Source: an uncultured Clostridia bacterium (lineage in GTDB: Bacteria > Bacillota > Clostridia > Oscillospirales > Ruminococcaceae). Taken from it: a stretch of 53,104 bases of DNA. The notes under the pieces were generated by a model. That model searched no databases, was not told the origin of the DNA, and was given only the letters and a program-made list of their open reading frames with translations. Of this stretch, positions 16,406 to 24,031 are shown piece after piece (the first letter of the stretch is position 1; every line of letters starts with the position of its first letter). The position numbers and the translations under genes were made by a program. The stretch is taken from assembly GCA_947627465.1 (NCBI GenBank), contig CANQWD010000017.1:1-53104 (forward strand), written 5' to 3'.

Positions 16406-16639
16406 TTATTTTTCGTTCAGCATACGCATGATATCTTGAGGGTTGGAAGCGTTTTTCAGCTTTTTTACCAAGTCTTTGTTTGACAAGACCGCGCGCAGCT
16501 TTGCTTTGTCGGATTTTGAAAGACCCGCCGAGAGCGCTTTTACGTCGCCTTGCTCGAGCGTTTTCCGAAGTTTTTCGGGCGACGTGCCGAGTTTTTGGCT
16601 CGCCGAGTTTATCAGTTGGTTAAAGTTCTGTTCATTCAT
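16406..16639 (-). CDS. Small helical protein of unknown function
   Basis: A protein of 77 residues, basic and probably all-helical: a LINSASQKLGTSPEKLRKTL segment, then LSKSDKAKLRAVLSNKDLVKKL and a short C-terminal helix. AGGAGG stands eight bases before the ATG. It is the first gene of the small operon 16639-15791. The spacing to the next gene is 30 bases, so they are probably co-transcribed. I cannot assign a function. Confidence 0.75.
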   Translation of the reverse strand: MNEQNFNQLINSASQKLGTSPEKLRKTLEQGDVKALSAGLSKSDKAKLRAVLSNKDLVKKLKNASNPQDIMRMLNEK

Positions 16640-16720
16640 AATAAAAGCCTCCTAAAAATAAAATATGTAAAAAGTAACAAAAAATTTCCAAAACCCCTTT
16701 ATTTTTTTTGAATTATATGA

Positions 16721-16821
16721 TATAATTATAACTAAGTTATAAATAATTTTTTAGCCGCGTACCGCGGCGGGGGAATGCGCCCCAATCCAAAAGCAGCCTT
16801 GTCTGCGGAAAGGCAATAATT
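16721..16821 (+). promoter_or_regulatory. Promoter -10 box and GC-rich leader of the phosphodiesterase operon
   Basis: TATAAT at 16721-16726 is followed by an AT-rich stretch. A compact GC-rich block then holds three potential stems: GCCGCG/CCGCGGC, GGGG/CCCC around AATGCG, and GCC/GGC around TTGTCTGCGGAAA. It ends at the start codon of the gene at 16822, which otherwise has only AAAGG as a ribosome site. It is too short to match a known riboswitch that I can name. Confidence 0.35.
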
Positions 16822-17313
16822 ATGAAAATTTTAGTCGTGGCGGACACCCACAAAAACTTTAAGGCGCTTGATCTTTGCGTAAAGCGAAATCAAGACGCAG
16901 ACATCATTATACATCTCGGCGACGGAGAGCACGAATTTGCCGATATTCGGGCAATGTATCCGCAAAAGGCGATGATTTACGTCGGCGGAAATTGCGATTT
17001 CGGCAGTCATGAGCAAGTGCATGTCGCAAAAGTCGGCGGTTATAAGATCTTTTGCTGTCACGGACACACATTTGGCGTTCACGACGGTTTGGAATATTTA
17101 GTCGCGACCGCGAAGAAAAATGACTGCAAGATCGCGCTTTTCGGACACACTCATCTTTACAGAACCGAGCGGATAGACGGCGTTTTTGTGATGAATCCCG
17201 GCAGTCTCAATTCTCCGAGAAACCATAACAAGCCCACTTTCGGCGTTATCGAATTGTCGCCGGAGGGCAAGATCAAAATGAACATAATGGCAATGGAAAC
17301 CAAAGATCGGTAA
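16822..17313 (+). CDS. YfcE/MJ0936-type metallophosphoesterase
   Basis: A calcineurin-like phosphodiesterase of 163 residues. All metal-binding motifs are present: ADTH (DxH), HLGDGE (GDxx), GGNCD (GNCD), CCHGH (GH) and FGHTHL (GHTH). This short family cleaves phosphodiesters such as model substrates or cyclic nucleotides with Mn2+; the in vivo substrate is mostly unknown. It is followed after three bases by the biotin ligase gene, so the two are probably translated from one message with the CYTH gene. Confidence 0.9.
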   Translation: MKILVVADTHKNFKALDLCVKRNQDADIIIHLGDGEHEFADIRAMYPQKAMIYVGGNCDFGSHEQVHVAKVGGYKIFCCHGHTFGVHDGLEYLVATAKKNDCKIALFGHTHLYRTERIDGVFVMNPGSLNSPRNHNKPTFGVIELSPEGKIKMNIMAMETKDR

Positions 17314-17316
17314 AAT

Positions 17317-18045
17317 ATGGAAAACGCGATCTATTTGGACGAGGTGGATTCCACCAACAGCTACTTAAAGCGCCGCTGCAAGGAGTTACAGGACGGGTGC
17401 GCGGTAACGGCGCGGCTTCAGACCGCGGGTCGCGGACGGCGAGGGCATAATTGGGAAGCGAACGAGGATATGCTGCCGCTTTCCGTTTTGCTGAAAGACC
17501 CGCCCGAGCGCGATAATTTGACCGCGCGCGTCGGGCTTGCCGTGTGCGAGGCAATAGAGAGCTTGTATGCCGAAAACGCTCCGAAAGCGGGAATAAAATG
17601 GCCGAACGATGTGATAATAGGCTCGCGCAAGGTCTGTGGTATTTTATGCGAAAGCGTCTTTTTTGGTGACTGCGCCAACGTCATAATCGGCATTGGCGTG
17701 AACGTTTCGCAAAGCGCGGATTTTTTTGAGAAAGCGAATCTGCCGCATGCCGCTTCGCTTCTTATGCTTGCGGGAGAGGTTCCCGAGCGCGGGCGGCTCT
17801 TCGAGACGATCGCGGAGCGCGTGAAATTTCGCGCCGCAATGCCGTTTTCGGAATGCTATGATGAATATCGGCGGCGCGTGCTGAACTTAAATCGGCAGGT
17901 GAAGATAATCTCCCCGAACGGCGAACGCACAGCTGAAGCGGTGGACGTCGCTTCAAACGGATTTCTCGTCTGTCGCGACAAGGACGGCGAGTTCGAGGTA
18001 AGCTCGGGCGAGGTCTCGGTGCGCGGCATTGACGGATATTTATAG
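17317..18045 (+). CDS. birA: Biotin-[acetyl-CoA-carboxylase] ligase (catalytic type)
   Basis: An enzyme of 242 residues that attaches biotin to carrier lysines. The ATP/biotin-binding loop GRGRRGHNW, the KWPNDV strand with its catalytic Lys region and KVCGILCE are present, followed by a small C-terminal SH3-like domain (about 195-242). The N-terminal helix-turn-helix of BirA repressors is missing, so this is the ligase-only class with no direct DNA-binding role. It lies between the phosphodiesterase and the CYTH gene in a tight operon. Confidence 0.93.
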   Translation: MENAIYLDEVDSTNSYLKRRCKELQDGCAVTARLQTAGRGRRGHNWEANEDMLPLSVLLKDPPERDNLTARVGLAVCEAIESLYAENAPKAGIKWPNDVIIGSRKVCGILCESVFFGDCANVIIGIGVNVSQSADFFEKANLPHAASLLMLAGEVPERGRLFETIAERVKFRAAMPFSECYDEYRRRVLNLNRQVKIISPNGERTAEAVDVASNGFLVCRDKDGEFEVSSGEVSVRGIDGYL

Positions 18046-18054
18046 AGGAATTTT

Positions 18055-18606
18055 ATGATAGAAAACGAGTTTAAGGTGATGCTCACCGAGGAGCAGTATG
18101 AAAGTTTGCTGAAATTGTACGATTTCAAAACGATCGTACAGACCAATCACTATTTCGACACGGACGATCTGCAAATGTCAGAGCGGCACATCACTGTGCG
18201 GGTGCGGGAACTTGATGGAAAGTTTTATCTGCAAATGAAGCTTCCGACTTCCGTGAACTACTCGCGCGTGGAGTTGTCGCAGGAGTTGAGAGTACTTCCC
18301 GAAACGCTTTCGGGAGAGGAACTGCAAAAGCTCTCGGGCGAGGAATGCCCCGATGTAAAGCGGCTTGGGGCGCTTACCACAACACGCGGTATTTGGAAAT
18401 TCAACGGCGGCGAGGTCGATGTTGATAAAAGCGAGTATTTCGGAAAAACCGATTACGAATTGGAGATAGAATTTTCCGATGAAAATGCCGCGCGCGCGGT
18501 TTTCGCCGAAATTTCTCAAAAGCTCGGTATTTCTTCGGGCGCGGGCGTTTGCGTTGGGAAGATACGCCGATTTCTGGAGGAATTTAAGAAAAATAAAATT
18601 TCGTGA
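18055..18606 (+). CDS. CYTH-domain protein
   Basis: A protein of 183 residues. The N-terminal ExExK motif (ENEFK, residues 3-7) and alternating charged residues on successive strands (HITVRVRE, FYLQMKLP, VELSQEL, YELEIEFSD) define the CYTH fold, a tunnel that binds triphosphates with divalent metal. Members are inorganic triphosphatases, thiamine triphosphatases or class IV adenylate cyclases; the Firmicutes YjbK group is of uncertain role. It sits nine bases after birA in the same operon. Confidence 0.88.
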   Translation: MIENEFKVMLTEEQYESLLKLYDFKTIVQTNHYFDTDDLQMSERHITVRVRELDGKFYLQMKLPTSVNYSRVELSQELRVLPETLSGEELQKLSGEECPDVKRLGALTTTRGIWKFNGGEVDVDKSEYFGKTDYELEIEFSDENAARAVFAEISQKLGISSGAGVCVGKIRRFLEEFKKNKIS

Positions 18607-18647
18607 AATTGCACAAATTTCAATGCTGAAAATTGATGAATACGACA

Positions 18648-18676
18648 TTGAAATTCGGTGGCAAATGTGGTATAAT
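18648..18676 (+). promoter_or_regulatory. Promoter of the cysE-cysS operon
   Basis: TTGAAA (18648-18653), a 17-nt spacer ending TGTGG and TATAAT (18671-18676). The next feature is the repeat at 18694, then the T-box leader. Confidence 0.7.
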
Positions 18677-18693
18677 TATAATATTATTGTTAT

Positions 18694-18852
18694 GGGCACC
18701 TCTAAAAACCGGTTTGAAAAGGAAAAATCGGGAGGGTATGTCGGCTGCCGGGAAAGCCGACGAAGCAAGGCTGTATGCCTTGCAAGGAGACTTGACGACG
18801 CAGACGGCGTGTCTTGCCGATTTTCCTCAAACAAGGTTTTTTAGAGGTGCCC
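18694..18852 (+). repeat. Family-2 miniature inverted repeat inside the cysE leader
   Basis: An element of 159 bp with near-perfect terminal inverted repeats. The left end is GGGCACCTCTAAAAACC and the right end is GGTTTTTTAGAGGTGCCC. A second pairing inside, GGAAAAATCGG with CCGATTTTCC, extends the symmetry. There is no coding potential. It lies between the promoter (18648-18676) and the T-box, so it is transcribed as part of the leader and could form a long hairpin. No clear target-site duplication is visible. Confidence 0.8.
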
Positions 18853-18857
18853 TTTTG

Positions 18858-19135
18858 TAAAGACGATAAACGGTCAGAGTATCCGAAAGAGCGGTGCACA
18901 GAGAGCCGCGCGGCGGTGAGAGCGCGGAGATCGGGTTCGGGGAAGTGCGGCTGTTTGGTTCTGCAAAATGATTGCGAAGAACACGTCGGCGCGGGGAAGA
19001 ATTAGTATCCGCGCACGTTTTCCGCGTTAAGGAAACAAGGAGGGTGTGATTTTTTTGAAAATCACCCGAAGCGAAGTGGAACAGCGTTTTTGACGCCTTC
19101 GCGCTGATTTTGGCGCGGGGGCTTTTTGTTTTTGG
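18858..19135 (+). ncRNA. T-box leader, probably tRNA-Cys responsive
   Basis: Stem I distal sequences CAGAGAGCCG and CGGTGAGAGCGCGG are present. The T-box is GAAGTGGAACAGCG (19073-19086), one base off the consensus. A terminator stem GCCTTCGCGC / GCGCGGGGGC (about 19095-19122, two G-U pairs) runs into TTTTTGTTTTT. The TGGA bulge matches a tRNA with discriminator U, the state of tRNA-Cys. A GAAG-TGC string at 18942-18948 is a specifier candidate (TGC, cysteine), although other TGC triplets lie nearby. Its targets, cysE and cysS, fit cysteine control. Confidence 0.85.
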
Positions 19136-19144
19136 GGGGACGGT

Positions 19145-19810
19145 ATGTTTGAGAAATTAAAGGCTGAGATAGAGTCGATAAAAGCACGCGATCCCGCCGT
19201 GCGCTCGACGTGGGAGGTTATTTTCCTCTACCCGTCGTTCAAGGCGGTGAGGAGCTACCGCAGGGCGCACTGGTTTCACACGCACGGGCATACGTTCATT
19301 GCTCGGTGGATTTCTCAGCGTTCGCGGCACAAGACGGGCATTGAGATCCACCCGGGCGCGAAGATAGGCAAGGGCTTGTTTATAGATCACGGCGCGGGCG
19401 TAGTTATCGGCGAAACGACCGAGATCGGCGATAACTGCACACTTTATCAGAACGTGACGCTCGGCGGTACGGGCAAGGACGTGGGCAAGCGTCATCCGAC
19501 GCTTGGCAACAACGTGATGGTGGGCGCGGGCGCCAGAGTTCTTGGACCGTTTAAGATCGGCGACAATTCAAAAATAGCCGCCAACGCGGTCGTTCTCGAG
19601 GAAGTGCCGCCTAACTGCACTGCCGTCGGCGTGCCCGCTCGGGTCGTGCGGCGCGACGGCATGAAAGTAAACAACGGCGACCTCGACCAGATACATATTC
19701 CCGATCCCGTAAGTCAGCTTATTTGCAGGCAGCAGATGTACATCGACAAGCTGACGGCGGAGGTCGATAACTTAAAGAAAGAACTTCAGGAGATCAAGGA
19801 GGCAAAATAA
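19145..19810 (+). CDS. cysE: Serine O-acetyltransferase
   Basis: An enzyme of 221 residues making O-acetylserine, the first step of cysteine synthesis. It has the N-terminal helical region, then the left-handed hexapeptide-repeat helix (about 65-165). Key residues are the catalytic His in FIDHGAGVVIGE and the loop GGTGKDVGKRHP. The C-terminus is extended by about 40 residues with a possible coiled coil (IDKLTAEVDNLKKELQEI). It overlaps cysS by one base (TAATG). With the T-box, cysteine starvation should raise both synthesis of cysteine and its charging enzyme. Confidence 0.95.
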   Translation: MFEKLKAEIESIKARDPAVRSTWEVIFLYPSFKAVRSYRRAHWFHTHGHTFIARWISQRSRHKTGIEIHPGAKIGKGLFIDHGAGVVIGETTEIGDNCTLYQNVTLGGTGKDVGKRHPTLGNNVMVGAGARVLGPFKIGDNSKIAANAVVLEEVPPNCTAVGVPARVVRRDGMKVNNGDLDQIHIPDPVSQLICRQQMYIDKLTAEVDNLKKELQEIKEAK

Positions 19811-21201
19811 TGCAGATCTACAATACTATGACGCGAAAAAAAGAAGAATTGAAGCCCATAACCGAGGGCGCTGTGAAGATATACTGCTGCGGTCCGACCG
19901 TTTACAATCTTATTCACATAGGAAACGCCCGCGCTTTGTGCGTTTTTGACACTCTGCGGCGCTATCTGGAGTTTCGCGGCTACAAGGTGTTCTACGTGCA
20001 GAATTTCACGGACGTGGACGACAAGATCATCAAAAAGGCGAACGAGCTTGGAAAAACAGCTTCGGAGGTCTCGGAGAACGCCATTAAGGAATACTTCGTT
20101 GACGCGGACGGCTTGAACGTCCGCCGCGCCGACGTTCATCCGAAAGTTACCGAGTGCATGGATATCATTATTGACATTGTAAAAACGCTTGTTGACAAAG
20201 GTTTTGCCTACGAGGTTGACGGCGACGTTTATTTTGAGGTGTCGAAGTTCCCCGAATACGGAAAACTTTCGCATCAGCCGCTGGACGATTTGCAGGCGGG
20301 AGCGCGTATTGAAGTCGGCGAGAAAAAACGCGACCCGATGGATTTCGCCGTGTGGAAAGCCGCAAAACTCGGCGAGCCGTATTGGGACAGTCCGTTCGGA
20401 AAGGGCAGACCGGGCTGGCATATCGAGTGCTCGGCAATGAGCCGCCATTTTATCGGCGACACCATTGATATTCACGGCGGCGGCGCGGATCTTATCTTCC
20501 CGCACCACGAAAACGAGATAGCGCAGAGCGAATGCGCGACCGGCTGCACGCTTGCCAATATCTGGATGCATAACGGTATGCTGAACGTCGATAACAAGAA
20601 AATGTCGAAGTCGGCGGGCAACTTCTTTTTGGTGCGCGATATGGCGGCTAAATTCGGATACGAGCCTATTCGCTTTATGCTTCTGTCCGTTCAGTACAGA
20701 GGGCAGCTTAATTACACGGTCGAAGTGATCGAAAGCTGCAAGGCGGCTCTCGAACGTCTCTACAACTGCCGCGACGCTATGAACCGCGTAAAATCCACAG
20801 CTGCCGACGGCGAGGCAAGCGGGCAAACTCTCGAAAACGTAAAACAAGCCCGCGCGGACTTCATCAAAGCAATGGACGACGACCTTAATACCGCCGACGG
20901 AATTGCCGCCGTTTTTGAGCTTGTCAGAAAAATAAACACCGCGCTTGCCGATAAAAACGTCACAAAGGGAGATATTTCCGTGTATTTTGACGAATTTACG
21001 GCATTGACAAACGTACTCGGTTTGTTGTATAATAGTAATGAGGAAGAAATTCCCGAAGAGATAACAAAGCTTATCGAACAGAGAAAAGCCGCGCGTAAGG
21101 CTAAGGATTTCGCGCTGGCGGATAAGCTCCGCGATGAGATAACCGCAAAGGGCTATATCGTCGAGGAAACAAGACAGGGAACTGTCGTTAAAAAAGCGTA
21201 A
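19810..21201 (+). CDS. cysS: Cysteinyl-tRNA synthetase
   Basis: A class I synthetase of 463 residues. The signature IHIGNAR (HIGH motif), zinc ligands including CCGPTVY near residue 28 and HHENEIAQSE, and KMSKSAGNF (KMSKS motif, about 265) are all present. Length is normal. It is translationally coupled to cysE and controlled by the same T-box leader. Confidence 0.97.
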   Translation: MQIYNTMTRKKEELKPITEGAVKIYCCGPTVYNLIHIGNARALCVFDTLRRYLEFRGYKVFYVQNFTDVDDKIIKKANELGKTASEVSENAIKEYFVDADGLNVRRADVHPKVTECMDIIIDIVKTLVDKGFAYEVDGDVYFEVSKFPEYGKLSHQPLDDLQAGARIEVGEKKRDPMDFAVWKAAKLGEPYWDSPFGKGRPGWHIECSAMSRHFIGDTIDIHGGGADLIFPHHENEIAQSECATGCTLANIWMHNGMLNVDNKKMSKSAGNFFLVRDMAAKFGYEPIRFMLLSVQYRGQLNYTVEVIESCKAALERLYNCRDAMNRVKSTAADGEASGQTLENVKQARADFIKAMDDDLNTADGIAAVFELVRKINTALADKNVTKGDISVYFDEFTALTNVLGLLYNSNEEEIPEEITKLIEQRKAARKAKDFALADKLRDEITAKGYIVEETRQGTVVKKA

Positions 21202-21222
21202 CGATTGCGAGGAAATGTTATT

Positions 21223-22086
21223 TTGAAAAGAATTTTGGCGGCGGTATTGGCTGCGGCGGCAATATTGACGTTTTCGGGCTGCGGTCAGTCAAAGCCCGAA
21301 AACGGAATGATGAATTATAACTTTAAAGAAATGAACGTCGATTTTATCCAGCTCAGTCCTCCGGAAGCGGGCGATAAAATAGCGGTGATCGACACGGATT
21401 ACGGCGAGATACGCGTGGTTTTGTATGAGAAATACGCGCCCAAGACCGTGGAAAATTTCATAAAGAACGCGGAAGCGGGCAAGTACGACGATACAGTCGT
21501 GAAAGGTGCGCGTAACGACGTTTACTTCCTGACCGGCGGCTGGGAGGACAAAAAGGGAAACTATACGGGCAGAGATACCAACGACGAACTTATCACCAAC
21601 GAGTATTCAGTCGATCTGTGGCCGTTTACCGGGGCGCTTATGGGCTTTTCCGATAAGGCGGGATGTTCGGACGCGCGTTGGTTCATAGTAAACAACGACG
21701 CGGAAACTCTCACCGCAGACGCGATAAACGAGCTTAAGGACAGCGTAAAAGAGCGCGAGGACGCGGTAGAGCGCGAAAAAGTCCTTAAAATGTTCGATAC
21801 TTTTTACGAAACGGGCGGCTTTTTCGGTTTGGCGGGAGAGAACACGGTCTTCGGTCAAACTTATCTGGGGCTTGACGTCGTGAAAAAGCTTACGCAAATT
21901 CCCGCGGACGACGAGGATCTGGCAACGGAGACTGTCAAGATAAAGAGCGTTAAGATCTCGGAATTTAAAGAGGGCGACAAGACCGACGAATATCCGCGCC
22001 CCAAGCTGCACGACAAGGCGGAGCTTGACGCTGCCGCCGAGAGCGGTGCGGAAAGCGAAGTCTCAGCCGATAATTCGGGAGAATGA
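21223..22086 (+). CDS. Cyclophilin-like lipoprotein, copy 1 (degenerate active site)
   Basis: A protein of about 287 residues. The lipoprotein signal MKRILAAVLAAAAILTFSGC ends in a lipobox. The cyclophilin core starts IAVIDTDYGEIRVVLY and includes YAPKTVENF. The catalytic strand usually reading FHRV..F..QGG is replaced by VVKGARNDVYFLTGG, so isomerase activity is doubtful. A long insertion with helical character (EREDAVEREKVLKMF) splits the core. TTG at 21223 is chosen because GAGGAAAT precedes it; it follows cysS by 21 bases. A Ser/Glu-rich tail ends the protein. It is first of three tandem homologues. Confidence 0.8.
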   Translation: MKRILAAVLAAAAILTFSGCGQSKPENGMMNYNFKEMNVDFIQLSPPEAGDKIAVIDTDYGEIRVVLYEKYAPKTVENFIKNAEAGKYDDTVVKGARNDVYFLTGGWEDKKGNYTGRDTNDELITNEYSVDLWPFTGALMGFSDKAGCSDARWFIVNNDAETLTADAINELKDSVKEREDAVEREKVLKMFDTFYETGGFFGLAGENTVFGQTYLGLDVVKKLTQIPADDEDLATETVKIKSVKISEFKEGDKTDEYPRPKLHDKAELDAAAESGAESEVSADNSGE

Positions 22087-22103
22087 TCGAAAGGAACGAA
22101 AGA

Positions 22104-23021
22104 ATGAAGATAAAAAATACATTGATGTGCGGCGCGTTGGCGGCGGTCATGCTGTTGGCGGGCTGTGAAGAAAAGAATACAAGCAGTACCGCGCCAACGT
22201 CTGACAGCGGCAGCCAAGCGACAACGTCGGGCGGTAATTATACGGTGACAAGCGCTAAGCCCAAGGAGATCGAGGGTTTTGAGGGCAATCTGAAAGACGT
22301 TTCGCCCAAGAGCGGCGATCTTATCGCAACGTTTGAAATAGAGGATTACGGCACGATAAAGGCAGTGCTGTTTCCCGAGGCGGCTCCCGTGGGCGTGGAG
22401 AATTTCCAAAAGCTCTGCGATAAGGAGTTCTTCAAGGGCTTGAAGATACACCGCGTTGTGAAAAACTTTATGTTCCAAGGCGGCAGTACGAACGGAGACG
22501 GCACGGGCGGCGACGCTTTGGTGAACGACGGTTCGTTCGGCATCGAGACCGCTCAGAACGCGCGGCATTTTTACGGCGCACTGTGCTACGCCAACGCGGG
22601 CGGGCAAAATTCAACACAATTTTATATTGTGAACAACAAGCAGTCTGTGGACATTGATTCGGACTTGCCGTTGGACGCGATAAAATCCAATGTCGAAGGT
22701 AATTTAAAAGAGCTTAATGAAAACGCCGCGACCGTTACAAAAGAACAAGCGGACGCTTATTTTCAGCAGTATGTTCAATACAATCAGAATATGGCGGATT
22801 TTGTTGAAAATGCCACGGACGTGATCAAATCGCGTTACAAGGAAAAGGGTGGCACTCCCTCTCTTGACGGCAACTACACGGTTTTCGGACAGGTTTACGA
22901 GGGCTTCGACGTTATTGACAAGCTTTCCGCCGCGGAGGTCGCGGATAATGGTACCGGAGAAGTCAGCAAGCCCACTAAGGATATTATCATAAAGAACGTT
23001 ACCGTTTCGGCTTTTGAATAA
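22104..23021 (+). CDS. Cyclophilin-type peptidyl-prolyl isomerase lipoprotein, copy 2
   Basis: A protein of about 305 residues. The lipobox is MLLAGC. The cyclophilin core (about 70-300) keeps the catalytic Arg in KIHRVVKNFMFQGG and the substrate-pocket stretch STQFYIV, so it is probably active in folding of exported proteins on the outer face of the membrane. An insertion of about 70 residues (SDLPLDAIKSNVEG to NATDVIKSRY) lies between two core strands, as in copies 1 and 3. ATG at 22104 follows AAAGGAACGAAAG. Confidence 0.88.
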   Translation: MKIKNTLMCGALAAVMLLAGCEEKNTSSTAPTSDSGSQATTSGGNYTVTSAKPKEIEGFEGNLKDVSPKSGDLIATFEIEDYGTIKAVLFPEAAPVGVENFQKLCDKEFFKGLKIHRVVKNFMFQGGSTNGDGTGGDALVNDGSFGIETAQNARHFYGALCYANAGGQNSTQFYIVNNKQSVDIDSDLPLDAIKSNVEGNLKELNENAATVTKEQADAYFQQYVQYNQNMADFVENATDVIKSRYKEKGGTPSLDGNYTVFGQVYEGFDVIDKLSAAEVADNGTGEVSKPTKDIIIKNVTVSAFE

Positions 23022-23035
23022 TAAGAGGTGCGATT

Positions 23036-23908
23036 ATGAAACTTAAAAACGCGTTGTTAAGCTGTGTTTTGGCGGCGGCTTGCTGTCTTAACCTTACAGG
23101 CTGCGGAAAAAAGGCTTCTAAAGGCAATATCGACGACGAGATCACATTTCAGGACGGCGATAAGATAGCGGAGATAACTATCGAGAACTACGGGACTATT
23201 TCCGCTAAGCTGTTCCCCGATATCGCGCCGAACGCTGTGAAGAATTTTGAAATGCTGTGTGAAAAGGGCTATTATGACGGACTTAAAATTCACCGCGTCG
23301 CGGCGGATATGTGTATCCAAGGCGGCTCTTTGAACGGCGACGGTACCGGCGGCACCGCGCTTGTTGACGAGAGCGGCGTTTTCCCGATAGAAACCGGCGC
23401 GGAAGCGAGGAATTTTTACGGCGCACTGGGCTATGCCGCTGATGAGACCGGCTCGAACGACGTGCAGTTTTACATAGTAAACAGCAAAAAGTCCGTTGAT
23501 ATCACGCAATATTCCGCAGATCTTATCAAAAATGAAGCCTCCACGATAGCAGAGCAGGAGGAGGGCTTGGAAGATACCGACCCCGCGCTTGAACAGTTAA
23601 AATATCAGGAGACATATCACACTAACCTTGCGGACATGATAGGCAAGGCTACCGACGCAGTTAAGACGAAGTATGCCGAAAAAGGCGGATATCCGCTCTG
23701 GGACGGCGGCTACACCGTGTTCGGTCAGGTTTTCGATGGATTTGACGTTCTGGATAAGCTTTCGAGCGTTGAAGTCATAACAAACAAGAACGGCGAGCTT
23801 TCCAAACCCAAGACCGATATAATTATCGAATCCGTGAAAATTACGGAGTACAAGGCTCCCGAACCCGAGCCTGAGTCTGAGTCCACAGCGTCTTCAAAAA
23901 AGAAATAA
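23036..23908 (+). CDS. Cyclophilin-type peptidyl-prolyl isomerase lipoprotein, copy 3
   Basis: A protein of 290 residues with lipobox LNLTGC. The core keeps the catalytic Arg (KIHRVAADMCIQGG) and DVQFYIV, with the same large insertion before WDGGYTVFGQVFDGFDVLDKL. It ends in a short Pro/Glu/Ser-rich tail. It starts 14 bases after copy 2 with AAGAGGTG as ribosome site. A terminator at 23919-23959 ends the operon, which may begin at the cysteine T-box. Confidence 0.88.
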   Translation: MKLKNALLSCVLAAACCLNLTGCGKKASKGNIDDEITFQDGDKIAEITIENYGTISAKLFPDIAPNAVKNFEMLCEKGYYDGLKIHRVAADMCIQGGSLNGDGTGGTALVDESGVFPIETGAEARNFYGALGYAADETGSNDVQFYIVNSKKSVDITQYSADLIKNEASTIAEQEEGLEDTDPALEQLKYQETYHTNLADMIGKATDAVKTKYAEKGGYPLWDGGYTVFGQVFDGFDVLDKLSSVEVITNKNGELSKPKTDIIIESVKITEYKAPEPEPESESTASSKKK

Positions 23909-23918
23909 TAAGTTCTTG

Positions 23919-23959
23919 CGGCTTTCTTGCTATTGGTTATAGTTTGAAAGCCGTTTTTT
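23919..23959 (+). terminator. Rho-independent terminator after the cyclophilin genes
   Basis: Stem CGGCTTTC / GAAAGCCG (23919-23926 with 23946-23953) followed by TTTTTT. Confidence 0.88.
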
Positions 23960-23968
23960 CGATATAGG

Positions 23969-23997
23969 TTGACAAAATCAGAATTATGTGTTATAAT
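23969..23997 (+). promoter_or_regulatory. Promoter of the FIST-GGDEF gene
   Basis: TTGACA (23969-23974), 17-nt spacer ending TGTGT, TATAAT (23992-23997); 35 bases before the start codon. Confidence 0.85.
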
Positions 23998-24031
23998 TAT
24001 TAAGTGATTTTTTATTTCGAGGTACAATTCA

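Noticed and set aside
19786-20847. A 353-codon minus-strand open frame
   Set aside because: It is antisense to cysS; the real gene has HIGH and KMSKS motifs.
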